Positions 47,801 to 58,540 of a DNA stretch of 64,000 nucleotides are shown piece by piece. Each line of letters starts with the position of its first letter. Position 1 is the first letter of the stretch. A program made the translations under genes and the position numbers. The stretch is taken from positions 145,685,701 to 145,749,700 of the forward strand of contig CM053140.1 in assembly GCA_028571685.1 (NCBI GenBank). The letters are read 5' to 3'. The DNA comes from Heterohyrax brucei (lineage: Eukaryota > Chordata > Mammalia > Hyracoidea > Procaviidae). The notes below the pieces were generated by a model. The model saw only the letters and a program-made list of their open reading frames with translations. It did no database searches and was not told the DNA's origin.

Positions 47801-48483
47801 TATAACTTATGTCCTCTTCAGTGACCGTGAATCTTGAAATGCATGTTATCACTTCTAAGTTCACATCTTTGAGTCTCCTTTCACCCTCAGCCCTTGTTCC
47901 AGTCACAGTATTGTTAGGTAAAATATTGAAAGAAGTTCAAAAGCACAAAGCTTTGCTTATTAACAAGATAAGCATCTCTTTGAAACAAAACCAGAATGGC
48001 AATGTAAAATGAAAAATAAGCTTAAAATAGAGGCCTTCCAGACTCTGGGCAGTATATCCAGGAGTTTGGCTCCTGTACAACAAGGTAGAAGGTGGAGAAT
48101 GGAGCAAACTTCAATGTTTGGAAGCAGGCCATGATAGGTGTTTAGAAAAGCTACCCATTCCAGCTGTCCAAGGCAATGACTAGCAGGAAGTCAGCTACTG
48201 ATGAAAAGAAAGGACACATGTACAGACTCTTGACAAGGACCTGAGCCTCCCCAGTGTGCACCTGAACCTGTGACGTCCCAAATCTTACCACAGAGCAGAA
48301 ACCCAGTTCATCAATACAAGACCTGGATTTGGTCTTTGGGCCAAGGGGTCAGTGACACTAACTGCAAAACTGCCACAAGCAGGGAGAATAAATGTGAACA
48401 CAAATTCTAAAGCACGTGAAGATCATTAACACGAAGGAAGTTATTTTTTAAAAAAATCAACAGAGCATGAATTTACTCTAGAT
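47801..48483. other. Unrecognised sequence
   Basis: No gene or repeat recognised. Confidence 0.4.
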
Positions 48484-48694
48484 CAGTAGTTCTCAGCTGG
48501 AGATGATTTTGTGTCCGGTGAACATCTGGCAGTGTCTGGAGACATTTTTGGTTGTCATTCTAGGCAAGGAGTGATTCTATTGGCCTGTAATGGGTAGAGA
48601 CAAGAGGTGCTGCTAAATATCCTATAAGACAACTCCCTGTGATAAAGATTATTCTACCCAAAATGTCAATAGTGCTGAGGTTGAGAAATGTTGT
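48484..48694 (+). repeat. MER5A-like hAT (Charlie) element
   Basis: Starts CAGTAGTTCTCAGC and ends GAGGTTGAGAAATGTTG. Between them lie 'catctggcagtgtctggaga', 'catttttggttgtcattcta', 'gggtagagacaagaggtgct' and 'cccaaaatgtcaatagtgct', diagnostic for MER5A. The flanks CTCTAGAT and TTCTACAT could be a diverged 8-bp hAT duplication. Confidence 0.88.
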
Positions 48695-48923
48695 TCTACA
48701 TGAAACATACATAATAGAACAAATTAAAACATGTGAAGTGTTCAACAAGGTAATTCAGGTAACAATATCTATTAAAAAGTGTGAAAATCACAAACAGTAT
48801 CAGAGAGGGATAAAACAAGTTGATAGAAAATAAATGTATCGGAAATCTCTGAAAAATACTATCAGTAGTATAATCACATACACAATAAACACGGTAAAGC
48901 CTAAAAAGCGTAAAAAAAAGTAA

Positions 48924-49545
48924 TGTTATGGCATGAATTATATCCACCCGAATCCTCTATACTTGTAGAGAAAACTCTGATGGTGTGGTAATTAAGAGCT
49001 CGGCTGCTAAGCAGACGGTTGGCAGCTCGAATCCACCAGACTCCTCTGGCTAACTCTGTGGGGCAGTTCTACTCTCTTCTATAGCGTCACTGTGTGTTCA
49101 TTCTGAGTCAGAATCGACTCAAAGGTAATGGGTTTGTTTTCTGGTTTTGTTCATTTATTCGTTTGTTTTGTTTTGTTGTGTGTTTCTGAACATAATGCCA
49201 CTTGGGAACAGAGTTTCCTTGGTTACGTTGGTGAAGCCATAGCAGTCTAGGGTATGTCTTTAACCAATCACTTCTGCAATACTAAAAGAGCAGATTAGGC
49301 ACAGAGACAAGCAAACCCAGATGGAGAAGACAGCTGCCATGCCTCAGAAACATCTCCAAGGAACTGAGGAACACAGGCTGAAAAGAAAAAAAGATCACCC
49401 CCCAGTGCTGAGAGACAGAAAGCCTCTTCTAGAGCTGGTGCCCTCAATTCAGACTTCTAGCCTCCTAAACTGTGAGAAAATAATTTTCGGTCCATTGAAG
49501 CCACCTACTTAGGGTATTTTGATTTTAGCGGCACTAACCAGCAAG
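48924..49545 (+). mobile_element. MaLR-like LTR split by an AfroSINE
   Basis: Starts TGTTATGGCATGAATTATATCC and ends near GGCACTAACCAGC. The second half has 'acaagcaaacccagatggag', 'aggaactgaggaacacaggc', 'tctagcctcctaaactgtga' and a degenerate AATAATTTT in place of AATAAA. It belongs to the same family as 62720-63438, to which its internal part is most similar. Confidence 0.7.
48970..49140 (+). repeat. AfroSINE, sense, inside LTR
   Basis: 'gaaaactctgatggtgtggt', 'gcagctcgaatccaccagac', 'gagtcagaatcgactcaaag'. An extra 'tgtgttcattc' sits in the body. Confidence 0.9.
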
Positions 49546-49550
49546 CTAGA

Positions 49551-49719
49551 CTATGTTGTTGCTGTTGTTAGGTGCCGCTGAGTCAATTCAAACTCACAGT
49601 GATTCTAGAGGTCATAATAGAACTGCCCTGTAGGGTTTCTAAGGAGCGCTTGTGGATTTGAACTGCCAACCTCTTGGCTAGCAGCTGTAGCCCTTCACCA
49701 TGAGGTAACCAGGGTTTCC
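49551..49719 (-). repeat. AfroSINE, antisense, with 8-bp duplication
   Basis: 'gtgccgctgagtcaattcaa', 'gtggatttgaactgccaacc' and 'taaccagggtttcc'. AAGCTAGA lies at 49543-49550 and 49720-49727. It inserted at the edge of the LTR. Confidence 0.92.
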
Positions 49720-49830
49720 AAGCTAGAATATGGTACTATTAAAACAAAAATCATATTAAGCCAGTAACATGAATTGTTTGAAGTGTATTTAATATAGAAT
49801 CTTCAAATCTGGGTAACATTCCGACTACCT

Positions 49831-49986
49831 ATACCTATTGCTGTCGAGCAGATTCTGGTCATACCAACCCTATGGGACAGAGTAGAACTGGCTTATATGG
49901 TTTCCAAGGCATGCCTGGTGGATTTGAGAGGTCAGCTTTTTGGCTAGCAGCTGCATCTCTTAACCAATACACCACCAAGTTTTCCA
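49831..49986 (-). repeat. AfroSINE, antisense
   Basis: 'gctgtcgagcagattctggt', 'aaccctatgggacagagtag', 'aaccaatacaccaccaagtt'. Confidence 0.9.
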
Positions 49987-50402
49987 TAATTTGACTAAGG
50001 AATTGAAAATGTTCCTAAGATAAAAACTTTCAAAAATTCTTATACCATCTTATGAACATTGGCATGGAAGAGAGTTGAATCAGTGTTTACATAGTAACAA
50101 TTTACCCTAAAACACAGTTGCTAGTCTGACCTTGGAGTTCCTACTTCTCAAACTAAATTGCACATAGACAATTCCGCAAAAAAAAAAAAAGTCCAGTGCC
50201 TAAGGCAAACAGTCTTACTTTCTAAGCTATTGTGTGACTTACAGGTGACTCTAGGAAACCAGCTTTCTCAAGCTCTAGATTCAAAAGAGGATCTCGAGGC
50301 CAGGGTAGGTCAGCCCAACTCCATGTATCCCAGAAATCTGGATTCCAGGAGAGTTAATACTGCTTCTCAGTGATGAGAAATTCATCAGTATTCATAGCAC
50401 CA
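49987..50402. other. Unrecognised sequence
   Basis: AT-rich with an A run at 50178-50191; nothing recognised. Confidence 0.35.
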
Positions 50403-50498
50403 AAACAAAAAATTTGTTGCCGTCGAGTTGGCTCTGACTCACAGCGACCTTATAGGACAGAGTAGATCTGACCCACAGGGTTTAAAAGGAGCCCCCAG
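50403..50498 (-). repeat. AfroSINE 3' half, antisense
   Basis: 'gttgccgtcgagttggctct', 'cagcgaccttataggacaga', 'acccacagggtttaaaagga'. The tRNA head is missing. Confidence 0.85.
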
Positions 50499-50984
50499 CC
50501 AGATGTTTTCTTGTACTACAGGGTATTATGTTTAGCAAGAAAACATTTCCCAACACTTTCTTCCAACCCATTGTCAAACAGCTGCCGCTCTGAATCAGTA
50601 AATTCCAAAATCACAGAGCTAGAATGGAGTGAGAGCCATTAGTTCTCACCCCAAACTTCTGTGTGAATTTTAGCAAGGTGCCCTCCACCTCAGTTTCCCT
50701 TTGCTGCCGCAATGGCAAAGAACAGCTTCCCTCCTAAGAACTAAAATATGTCAATATAACTCAAATATAACTCTTTTCCACTGGAAAGAAAAGGAGCACT
50801 TATCACACTTATAATAGCTGCTTTTGTGCCCAACAGAAAGTTCCAGGAGGACAGAAACTGTGGCTACCTTACTAATAACATCTACTTGGGGTACAGTTTA
50901 GTAACAGACAACCGAAAGCACTCTGGCTAGCCAGGAAAAAAAAGGATTTATTAGCAGGTATTAAGGGCTTACGAAGTTATTGGA
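50499..50984. other. Mostly unrecognised sequence
   Basis: Possible MIR traces ('ccctccacctcagtttccct' near 50682) and an L2-like phrase near 50840, neither firm. Confidence 0.35.
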
Positions 50985-51343
50985 AAGGAGCCCTGGTGGT
51001 GCAGTGGTTAAGCACTCAGCTGCTAGTCCAAACACCGGTAGTTCAAACCCACCCTGCAGTTGCACAGGACAATACCTGGCAAACTGCTTCTGTAAAGAAT
51101 AAAAAAAAAGTCACTGCCACTGAGTCAGACTCACAGTGACTATACAGAACAGAGTAGAACTGCTCCACAGAATTTCTAGGGAGTGTCTGACAGATTCAAA
51201 CTCTTGAACTTTTAGCTAGCAGACATTGCACTATGCAACCAGGAATGTAGCCTAGAAACCTCTATGGAGCAGTTCTACTCTGTCACATGGGGTCACTATG
51301 AGTCAGAATCAACTCAAAGCACCCAACAGCAATAAAAGTAACA
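50985..51343 (+). repeat. AfroSINE long variant split by another AfroSINE
   Basis: The outer sense copy runs 50985-51100 ('aaggagccctggtggtgcag', 'actgcttctgtaaagaat') and resumes at 51246-51343 ('tagcctagaaacctctatgg', 'gggtcactatgagtcagaat'). It joins in register when the inner copy is removed. Confidence 0.9.
51101..51245 (-). repeat. AfroSINE, antisense, nested inside another AfroSINE
   Basis: 'ccactgagtcagactcacag', 'agaacagagtagaactgctc', 'tgacagattcaaactcttga', 'actatgcaaccaggaatg'. On the plus strand its 3' A-run side comes first, as expected for an antisense copy bounded by GAAT on both sides. Confidence 0.9.
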
Positions 51344-51503
51344 AAAGAGTTGGACCAGCAAACTCCAGGCTTTCAAGAAGCACCTGCTGTCCTCAGAATC
51401 GGTCTGCTCTGTCACTGCAGGAAACTTCTGATTCAGGAAGTTCTAGACTGTGAGCTATTCACGTGAACTGGTTGAATGATGTATGTACAACTGTTGAGTC
51501 CCT

Positions 51504-51647
51504 AGAAACCCTGGTGGCTATGACTGCTAATCAGAAGGTTGGCAGTTCAAATCCACCAGGTGTTCCTTTATAACTGTATGGGGTGGTTCTGCTCTGTCTA
51601 TAGGGACACTGTGAGTTGGAATCGACTTGACGGCAGTGGGCTTATTA
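51504..51647 (+). repeat. AfroSINE with short duplication
   Basis: 'gaaaccctggtggctatgac', 'ggcagttcaaatccaccagg', 'gagttggaatcgacttgacg'. Flanks AGTCCCT at 51497-51503 and 51648-51654. Confidence 0.9.
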
Positions 51648-51654
51648 AGTCCCT

Positions 51655-51822
51655 GGCACTGGTGGTATAAACTGTCAACACATTTGGCTACTAACCAAAA
51701 GGTTGGAGGCTGGAGTCTGCCCAGAGGTATCTCATAAGGAAGGACACTGAAAACCCTGCAGAGCAGAGTTTTGCTCTGATACACATGGGGTTGTCATGAG
51801 TCAGAAGTGACTCAAAAGTGAA
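51655..51822 (+). repeat. AfroSINE, sense, strongly diverged
   Basis: 'ggcactggtggtataaactg', 'ggctactaaccaaaaggttg', 'gttgtcatgagtcagaagtg'. It directly follows the preceding copy. Confidence 0.85.
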
Positions 51823-52594
51823 TGATTGCCCTGTACCTTGTGTTGGAGTTTGAGGTCCACATGACAGGCAGTCAAGAAGGAAAGACAGAAATAAGAGAGA
51901 GAAAGGACAAACTGAGGCCTGTAAACATAAGCTAAAATCCACCAGAAAAACTAGAACCTGTATTGATCTCTAACCATCTCTAAGTCTTCAACTTCAGTGG
52001 CAGAGGCGTCCTGCAGGAGAAACTAGCACACTTTGTCACAGAGCAAAACACAAAATTGACCTAGGAGTCGGAGAAGATGTATAAGGGAATCCATGGGCCT
52101 GACTACCGTCACGTCATCAGGGTGTGCCAGCACAGTCAACACCAGTGTGCACGCGCTATAACAGCACCTGCTGCCCTGCACAGACCCAAGGGTCATGCAA
52201 GGTCGTCTATTCCAAGTTAATCTAAGGCAACACAATAAAAATCCACTATACTTTTGTTGAAAGTCAAGCCTCAAAGACATGCATTTAATGGAAGGACTCT
52301 AAGCACTGTATGACACCCTAGCCTCCAGAGAGTTTCGAAAAGACAGTTTTTCATAATTCTACAGGAAAACACACTAGACATAGCTTGCAGGGGCAAGTTA
52401 ACCAGTAAGCAAGGTACCACGGGTTTGTGTTTACTTATTCCCCTGTAGTGAACAATGCACATGGGAAAAAACAAGTGAAATTCTTTTACAAATCAGTTAG
52501 TAAGTGTAAGGGAACCAGGAGTACCTTGTTTATTGGGTAATCTATCCCTAGGAGATCATAAAAGATGTTGAGCTAGCCAACATACAGTATCTGC
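51823..52594. other. Unrecognised sequence
   Basis: About 770 bases with no recognised gene or repeat. Minus-strand frames here are short and without known domains. Confidence 0.4.
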
Positions 52595-53010
52595 CACAGT
52601 AATTAACATTTATTTGTTAATGCTTAGTATGTGCTAGGCAGAGCTCTGGTCACACAGTGGTTAAGTGTTTGGCTGCTAACCAGAAGGTCAGCAGTTTGAA
52701 CCCAGTCACATGTTAGAAACCATATGGGACAATTCTACTCTGTCCTACAGCACTGGTCATAACTGGTTCCACAGCAATGGCTTTCATTTGGGTTTTATGT
52801 GCTAGGAAGTGTGCTTAGTAGTTTATATACATAAAATCTCAATTTCATACCAGTAACAGTTTTGGGAGACGAGTATTATCATTGTTATTATTATTACGTC
52901 TTTAGATATGTGACAACAGTGTCAGAGAGTTTAAAAACCTTTCCTCACGTCACAAAGGTACTCTTTTGAATCCAGCTATCCTGTTCCAGATACTTCACCA
53001 CATTACACTG
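52595..53010 (-). repeat. MIR, antisense, split by an AfroSINE
   Basis: 'attaacatttatttgttaat' and 'gcttagtatgtgctaggcag' precede the SINE. 'tatgtgctaggaagtgtgct', 'gtttatatacataaaatctc' and 'gagtattatcattgttatta' follow it. The join is in register. Confidence 0.8.
52639..52795 (+). repeat. AfroSINE inside MIR, 11-bp duplication
   Basis: 'gagctctggtcacacagtgg', 'gtcagcagtttgaacccagt', 'gggacaattctactctgtcc'. TATGTGCTAGG at 52628-52638 and 52796-52806 flanks it. Confidence 0.94.
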
Positions 53011-53349
53011 CCTCTGCATACTTGTCTTAGTCACTGATGTACGTCAGCACCTAGCACCATCTGGATACACAGAAGCAACTTGTGGACATAAACAGCCATT
53101 CATATAATCACAGAAGCTGCAATTCCTTTAGGTTAGCCCTGTCTTTCTCTTCATGTTTCCTACTGGTGACCTAACATGACACACAAAAATGGCAAATAAC
53201 ATTCACTGATTTAGTGAAAGTTAGCAAATCTTAAAAAGTCAATATTTGGCAACTGTAAACCCCAAGAGTCACAATCTGGGGAACTCAGGAGCACGGTAGT
53301 TTCCTGTTTGTTCATTTGTTTGTTTTCTTTAATTGTACTGCCATTGAAA
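53011..53349. other. Unrecognised sequence
   Basis: Nothing recognised except a short GTTT-rich patch near 53308-53322. Confidence 0.35.
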
Positions 53350-53518
53350 GGGACACTCCAGTGACATAGTGGTTAAGTGCTTCATCTGTGCTAACTGAAA
53401 GGTTAGCCATTCAAATCCACCAGGTACTCCTTGGAAACTCTGTGGGGCAGTCCTACCCTGACCTACAGGGTTGCTGTCAGTTAGAATCGACTCAGCAGCA
53501 GCGGATTTGGTTTGATTT
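53350..53518 (+). repeat. AfroSINE, sense
   Basis: 'gggacactccagtgacatag', 'ccattcaaatccaccaggta', 'gggttgctgtcagttagaat'. It ends in a TTTGGTTTG tail. Confidence 0.92.
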
Positions 53519-54767
53519 ATAATTGAAAGACTTCCTGGCCAGCACCCAACCCTCTTCCTCCACCCCAGACCACTAGATAGATAAATTGTCATTGTTGGAG
53601 TTTGTTGGAGAGAAAGGGCTAAAGGGAATGCAGAGGAAATGAGTGTCCCTCAGAAACAGGGCAAATCACAGAAGGCCAGATGGGTTCAGGGGATTCAAGA
53701 CCAGAGAGTACTTGTCACATTTCTAAGGTAGGTGGGGACAATCTGAAGAGAAATAGAAGGACTCACAAAATTTCTATCACCAATTTAGTATAGAGTAACA
53801 GTAAAGAAGACACTGTGGCACATTGAAGCAAAAGGACCTAAGGGAACTCTCTGAACTCTGTGTCCCATTAAGAGCGGAAAGAGCCAGATGAGATTCAGAT
53901 TTTTTGTTGTTGTTGTTTTGTGTTGTTTTCTGTTGCTGTTGCTGTTGCTGTTTCAGTTTTGTTTGTTTGTTTGTTTGTTTGGCTTTGTTTTGTATCCAAA
54001 AGATAACTCAAAGTAGCAGATGAAACTAAAGACTTAAAAGACCTCAGAGTCAAGATGGGAAAATAGTACAGCAATTTTGTGGACCAAGGACTAAGGCATA
54101 AACAGGCCTGAAAATGCCCCAGATATGCCAATGTGTCAAGAACACAACTGGAGACTAGAGATTTACCCAGCATGACTAGACCCCTGGGATCCAAAACATC
54201 CTCAAACTTAGAAGTTAGGGGGAGGGAGATACTAAACAGACTAAGATTGAATTTTTAATGCCTGGTGGAACAGGCCCTTAAAAATTCTATTCCCATATAA
54301 AAAAGAAAGGAAGAGATACTGTTTTGTACACATGAGTTTTAGAGCTGGACAAAGTAATCCATATTAAAATAAAATTACTTTCAAAACTGCCAGTGAAATT
54401 GTCCCACTTTTTAAGGACTGTACAAGAAACAGTAGTAGCAACAAAGAGAAAAGCTAGGCTGGTTATTTTAAAATTCAAATTGACTAAAACAACTACTTTT
54501 ATTATAGTGGAAATTTTAATTCTAATAAATACGAATCTTCTGGAGCTTGTCTGAAATAGAGAATATTAACATTGCCTCAGACTGTTTTTATACAGAGGAC
54601 CACTGCAATTCTGCCTTCCTCCATTTAACATATTTTATTAAGCATCTGCTATGTCAAGAACCAAGTAGACAGACAGCAACACAGCAGCCAAAAGCAATAT
54701 GGAAATCAGATCCTAAGACAAATTAAAGAACAGAAAAACAACTGGGTCATGTATAATGTATTTTACC
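53519..54767. other. Unrecognised sequence with simple repeats
   Basis: GTT, GCTGTT and GTTT simple repeats are clustered at 53903-53982. The 99-residue minus-strand frame over them (Thr/Asn/Gln-rich start) is a repeat artefact. The rest is unrecognised. Confidence 0.5.
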
Positions 54768-54962
54768 AGCAGGCACTGAGTTGACTCTAACTCACTAAGA
54801 CTCCACGTGCGTCAGAGTAGAACGGTGCTCCATAGCGTTTTCGGTGGCTCATTTTCAGAAACAACACTCTAGGCACTTTTTCCCAGGTACCTCTAGGTGA
54901 ACTCGAACATCTAACCTTTCAGGAAGCAGTCAAGCTGTTTGACCATTTGCATTACCCATAGA
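54768..54962 (-). repeat. Older AfroSINE variant, antisense
   Basis: 'gcactgagttgactctaact', 'cgtgcgtcagagtagaacgg', 'ctccatagcgttttcggtgg', 'cccaggtacctctaggtgaa'. Same variant as 31140-31275 and more complete, with a tRNA-like head ending 'gaccatttgcattaccc'. Confidence 0.75.
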
Positions 54963-54990
54963 TTCCAATTTATTATTGCTATTATTTATT

Positions 54991-55145
54991 AGGAAACCCT
55001 GGTGGTATGCTGGTTAAGTGCAATGTCTGCTGTAGTTTGAATCCACCAGACATTCCTTGGAAACTCTATGGGGTAGTTCTACTCTGTCCTGTAGGGTTGC
55101 TATGAGTTGGAACTGACTCACCAGAATGAGTTTTGTTGGGAAGGG
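54991..55145 (+). repeat. AfroSINE with small head deletion
   Basis: 'aggaaaccctggtggtatgc', 'gtgcaatgtctgctgtagtt', 'gggttgctatgagttggaac'. About 12 bases between the anticodon-like part and box B are missing. Confidence 0.92.
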
Positions 55146-55159
55146 GAGTGTTATGTATT

Positions 55160-55861
55160 AATTTGTATCAAGAACCTACTGAGTTCACAGAGCTGAGTGT
55201 GTTACTGCAAAACAAAGCAGAGATCATACCGCCTTCCACAAACAGCCAGTCTCTGAGAGAGGTGTGAGAAGAGAAGCAAGAAGCTTATTGCATACCAGTA
55301 GGCAAGGACGCAGAGTGGATAGATTCCTCCCAAATCTGCCTCCCTGAAATGGAGACTAGCTGGAGGTATTATAGGAGGAGGGGATAAAGATTTATGACTC
55401 CTAGGAATTTGCAGAACGTTATTCTTCTTTATGTGGTCACAGTGGCCACCTTTGGGTGGTCATAATGGACTCAGATGTGTTGAATCTTAATTGGTGTTTG
55501 GGGCGTGTAGGTGATCTGGCTCTCTTATAGTCTCTGGACAGATTCCTTTTGTTTTTCTTTTCTACTGTAACTTGTTTGTCCACAGTGCTAAAGAAGCATA
55601 CATTAGTCCTTGACCATGAGCGAAACTAAGGAACATAGTGGACTCATGCTTAGAGGCAGAATCGGGAAACAAAACGGTACAGGTCATGGCCACTTATTTC
55701 GCTCTGCCTGTTGCAAGTACACATACGTATCGCAAAGGGATCAGCCTAGTCTCAAACCACTTGAATTAAACTCTGTCATTTCTGGCCAGTGGCTGCTTAA
55801 TCTTGCTCACATAGCCTCACACTCTACTATTTCTCTCTCAACAAGAATAAAAATACAACCT
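55160..55861. other. Unclassified block, possible antisense LTR
   Basis: The stretch has features seen in retroviral LTRs read on the minus strand: GCAATAAGCTT (a variant polyadenylation signal, plus-strand 55283-55294), a GC-richer block downstream, and no similarity to the other repeats in the window. I cannot show paired ends or a target-site duplication, so this is a candidate only. The 89-residue frame at 55610-55879 has no known domain. Confidence 0.3.
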
Positions 55862-56095
55862 GTTGTCTTAGTTATCTAGTGCTGCTATAACAGAAATATC
55901 ACAACTAGATGCCTTTAACAAAATTTATTTTCTCACAGTTTAGAAGGCTGGATGTCTAAACTCAGAATGCTGACACTAGGGAAAGCCTTTCTGTCTCTGT
56001 CAACTTTGGAGCAAAGTTCTTACCTCTTCAGCTTCTCCTTCCTGGTTCTTTGGAGCTCTCCATGTGTCTTTGTGTCCCTCTCACTCTCCTGTCTG
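55862..56095 (-). mobile_element. MaLR-like LTR 3' part, antisense
   Basis: The plus strand reads 'gttatctagtgctgctataa', 'atttattttctcacagttta' and 'gaaggctggatgtctaaact', the complement of the family's end ('ctgtgagaaaataaa ... tgttatagcagaactagataac' at 63363-63434). TTTATTTT is the reversed AATAAA signal. Confidence 0.75.
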
Positions 56096-56104
56096 TACCA
56101 AAGC

Positions 56105-56446
56105 CTTAGACAGGGTTCTCTGGAAGAGCAAAACCAGTGAACCCAAAATCAGGGGCTGTGGGAGCTGGCAAACCCCAAAATCTAGGGTCAGACAGCAAGC
56201 TGTTAGCTGGCTTTCCAAGAACCAGAGGCAAATGATGATGAGTTGGATGTAGGACTGAGAGCACAAGCTGTATCAGAACAGACACATATGTTGTATGCAG
56301 GCTCTACCCCCAAGGAAACTCTCCCTTTTCAACTGCCTGCCTACTCAGATCATATAAAAAACTTGCAGGATGATTAAAGAATATCTGCCAAACCACTGAG
56401 AATCATGGCTTAGCCAAGTTGAGACATAACCTTAACCACAACACTG
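56105..56446 (+). repeat. Unclassified interspersed repeat, LTR-like
   Basis: Starts AGACAGGGTTCTCTGGAAGAG and ends CCAAGTTGAGACATAACCTT with AACCACAACA. Repeats with this 'agggttctccagagaa ... ccaagttgacacataa...accatcaca' outline are common in mammals and are, as far as I recall, LTR-derived. It lies directly beside the antisense LTR. Confidence 0.45.
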
Positions 56447-57189
56447 GTTAAATAGTTCTCTTGACTACATATCAAAGTTGGTACAATTCCGGTAAAAACG
56501 TGGGTTAATCCAAATTCATCTCCCCTGAGAAAGTCAATTAGCTTTGCCATCAGATTGGTGAGGGCTAGACTCCATTTGGATCACTCCTGAAGCAGCCAAT
56601 TGCCCTTGTCCTCCCAAGTGTCACCTCCACACCTGCTCATCACCGCTCTCAATCCTAGAAGTGTCTAATGTTCTACGTACACTGTAGAATACAGTTTGGA
56701 TTTGTGAAGCTCCCGCATCTTCCAAGAAGAACACTGTCAGGGAACTCTTGCATCCACCTGGGGCTCCTCACAGGCGATGCCAGTCTAGGTATTTTGGTTT
56801 TACTTCCATTAAGGGTCAAATTAGATATTCCATGTAAGCAGACTTTCTAAACATACTATACAATATTGCATAAATGACAGCTTTATAATGTACATCTCCA
56901 CAGAGTTTCTCTGAGCCAGGACAGTACTTGGCCCAGGACTAAAGTGGTCTCCATCTTTTAATGAGTTGAAAGTGCTTTGACTTGAGCTACTCTTTTTTCT
57001 GTGTCCCTGCCAGACTCCAATTGATAAAAAGCTTAGAGACTGGTACATTTACTTATTACAGTCTAAAACTATGGGCGACAATTTTTTTTTTATTTTTTTT
57101 TGCATGAGTACCAATTTAGGACAAAGAAAGTGAAAGACACTGTTAGCCCAAATTTCTAATTAGAAAGAAAACCAACAGAAACTGGGCAC
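56447..57189. other. Unrecognised sequence
   Basis: No gene recognised. T-rich tract at 57079-57100. Open frames at 56668 and 56821 are short. Confidence 0.4.
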
Positions 57190-58540
57190 GCAAAGTCCAT
57201 AAATTGGGGAAAAGACAGTGTCTTTAACAAACGGTGTTAGCATAACTGGATATCCACCTGAAACAAAATGAAACAACACTCATATCTCTCACCACACACA
57301 GAAACTAACTCAAAATGGGTCAAAGACCTAAATATAAAATCTAAAATGATGAAGATCATGGAAGAAAAAATAGGGACAATGCTGGAATCCCTAAGACAAG
57401 GGGAAAACAGAATACATATCATTACTAACAGTGCACAAACACCAGAACAGGAAATAGATAACTGGGAACTCCTAAAAATAAAACACTTATACAAAGACTT
57501 CATCAGAAAGTAAAAAGACAAACTACAGACTGGGGGAAAAAATGGCTATAGCAAATCTGGTCAGCATCTAATCTCCAAAATCTATATTATACTGCAAAAT
57601 CTCAACAACAAAATGCCAAATGATTCCATTTAAAAATGAGCAAAGGATATGAACAGACACTTCACCAAAGAAGACATTCAGGTGGCTAACAGACACGTGA
57701 GAAAATGCTCATAATCATTAGCCATTAGACAAATGCAAATTAAAACTACAATGAAATACCATCTCACCCCAACAAGGCTGGCATTATCCCCCAAAAAAAA
57801 ACACAAGATAAAAAATGCTAGAGAGGATGGGGAGAGATTGGAACATTTTATGCACTGCTAGTGGGATTGTAAAATGGTACGAATTTGAAAAGCAATTTGG
57901 CACCTTTTTAAGGAGCAAGAAATAGAGATGCTATACAACACAGCAATCCCACTTCTTTGAATATAGCCTAAGGAAGTAAGAGCTGTCAGACAAATAGATA
58001 CACGCACATCAGTGTTTACCGTGGCACTGTTCACAGTGGCAAAAAGATGTAATCAACCTCAGCACCCATCAACAGAAGAATGGATAGAGAAACTATAGTA
58101 TATTCACACAGTGGAATATCACATAATGACAAAGAACAACAATTTGGGGGGAAACATCTCATAATATGTAAGAATCTGGAAGGCAATATGCTGAGTGAAA
58201 GTAGTCAATTGCAAAAGAAGAAACATTGTATGAGACCACTACTATAAAACCCAAGAATAGGTTTAAACACAGAAGAAAACATTCTTTGACGGTATCCACT
58301 AGTTAGATAACCGGCAGAATTTGTTTTAGGTGAAGGGAGACACAACACACAGTAGAATAAAACTAGCATAAATAGACTAAACCCAAAGCTTGGAAGCATT
58401 CTAAATAAAACCAGACATTGAAGGGATGGGCTAGCAGGGTCGGGAGGCTAGGAAGCATTGTTTCAGGCGTAACAAAGTTTACGAAAACATTCTACATCCC
58501 ACTTTGGTGAGTGGCATCTGGGAACTATTTGTTCTGAGAG
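57190..58540 (+). mobile_element. Old L1, 3' ORF2 and UTR part
   Basis: Begins within ORF2 ('aagtccataaattggggaaa') and runs through the part of ORF2 that in L1-B reads LNWGKN to its end, then into a short 3' UTR whose last recognisable part is 'catcccactttggtgagtgg' (58495-58514), matching the 'accccacattggtaagtggc' segment of L1-B. It is 5'-truncated and intermediate in age between L1-C and L1-A. Confidence 0.85.
57268..58215 (+). pseudogene. Old L1 ORF2 C-terminal remnant
   Basis: The only sizeable open piece is 57268-57513: TNSKWVKDLNIKSKMMKIME, IGTMLESLRQGENR and WELLKIKHLYKDFIRK, the segment after the reverse transcriptase. Further on, the codons for TTMKYHLTPTRL are readable near 57745-57780, and the Cys-rich region near 57850 ('actgctagtgggattgtaaa') is frameshifted. 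'gaatggatagagaaactata' (58078-58097) matches EWIGKLWY. Stops and frameshifts are frequent. Confidence 0.82.

Noticed and set aside
53903..53982. Clustered GTT/GCTGTT repeats as a CRISPR-like or structured array
   Set aside because: Period of 3 to 6 bases without unique spacers; this is an ordinary simple repeat in a mammalian genome.
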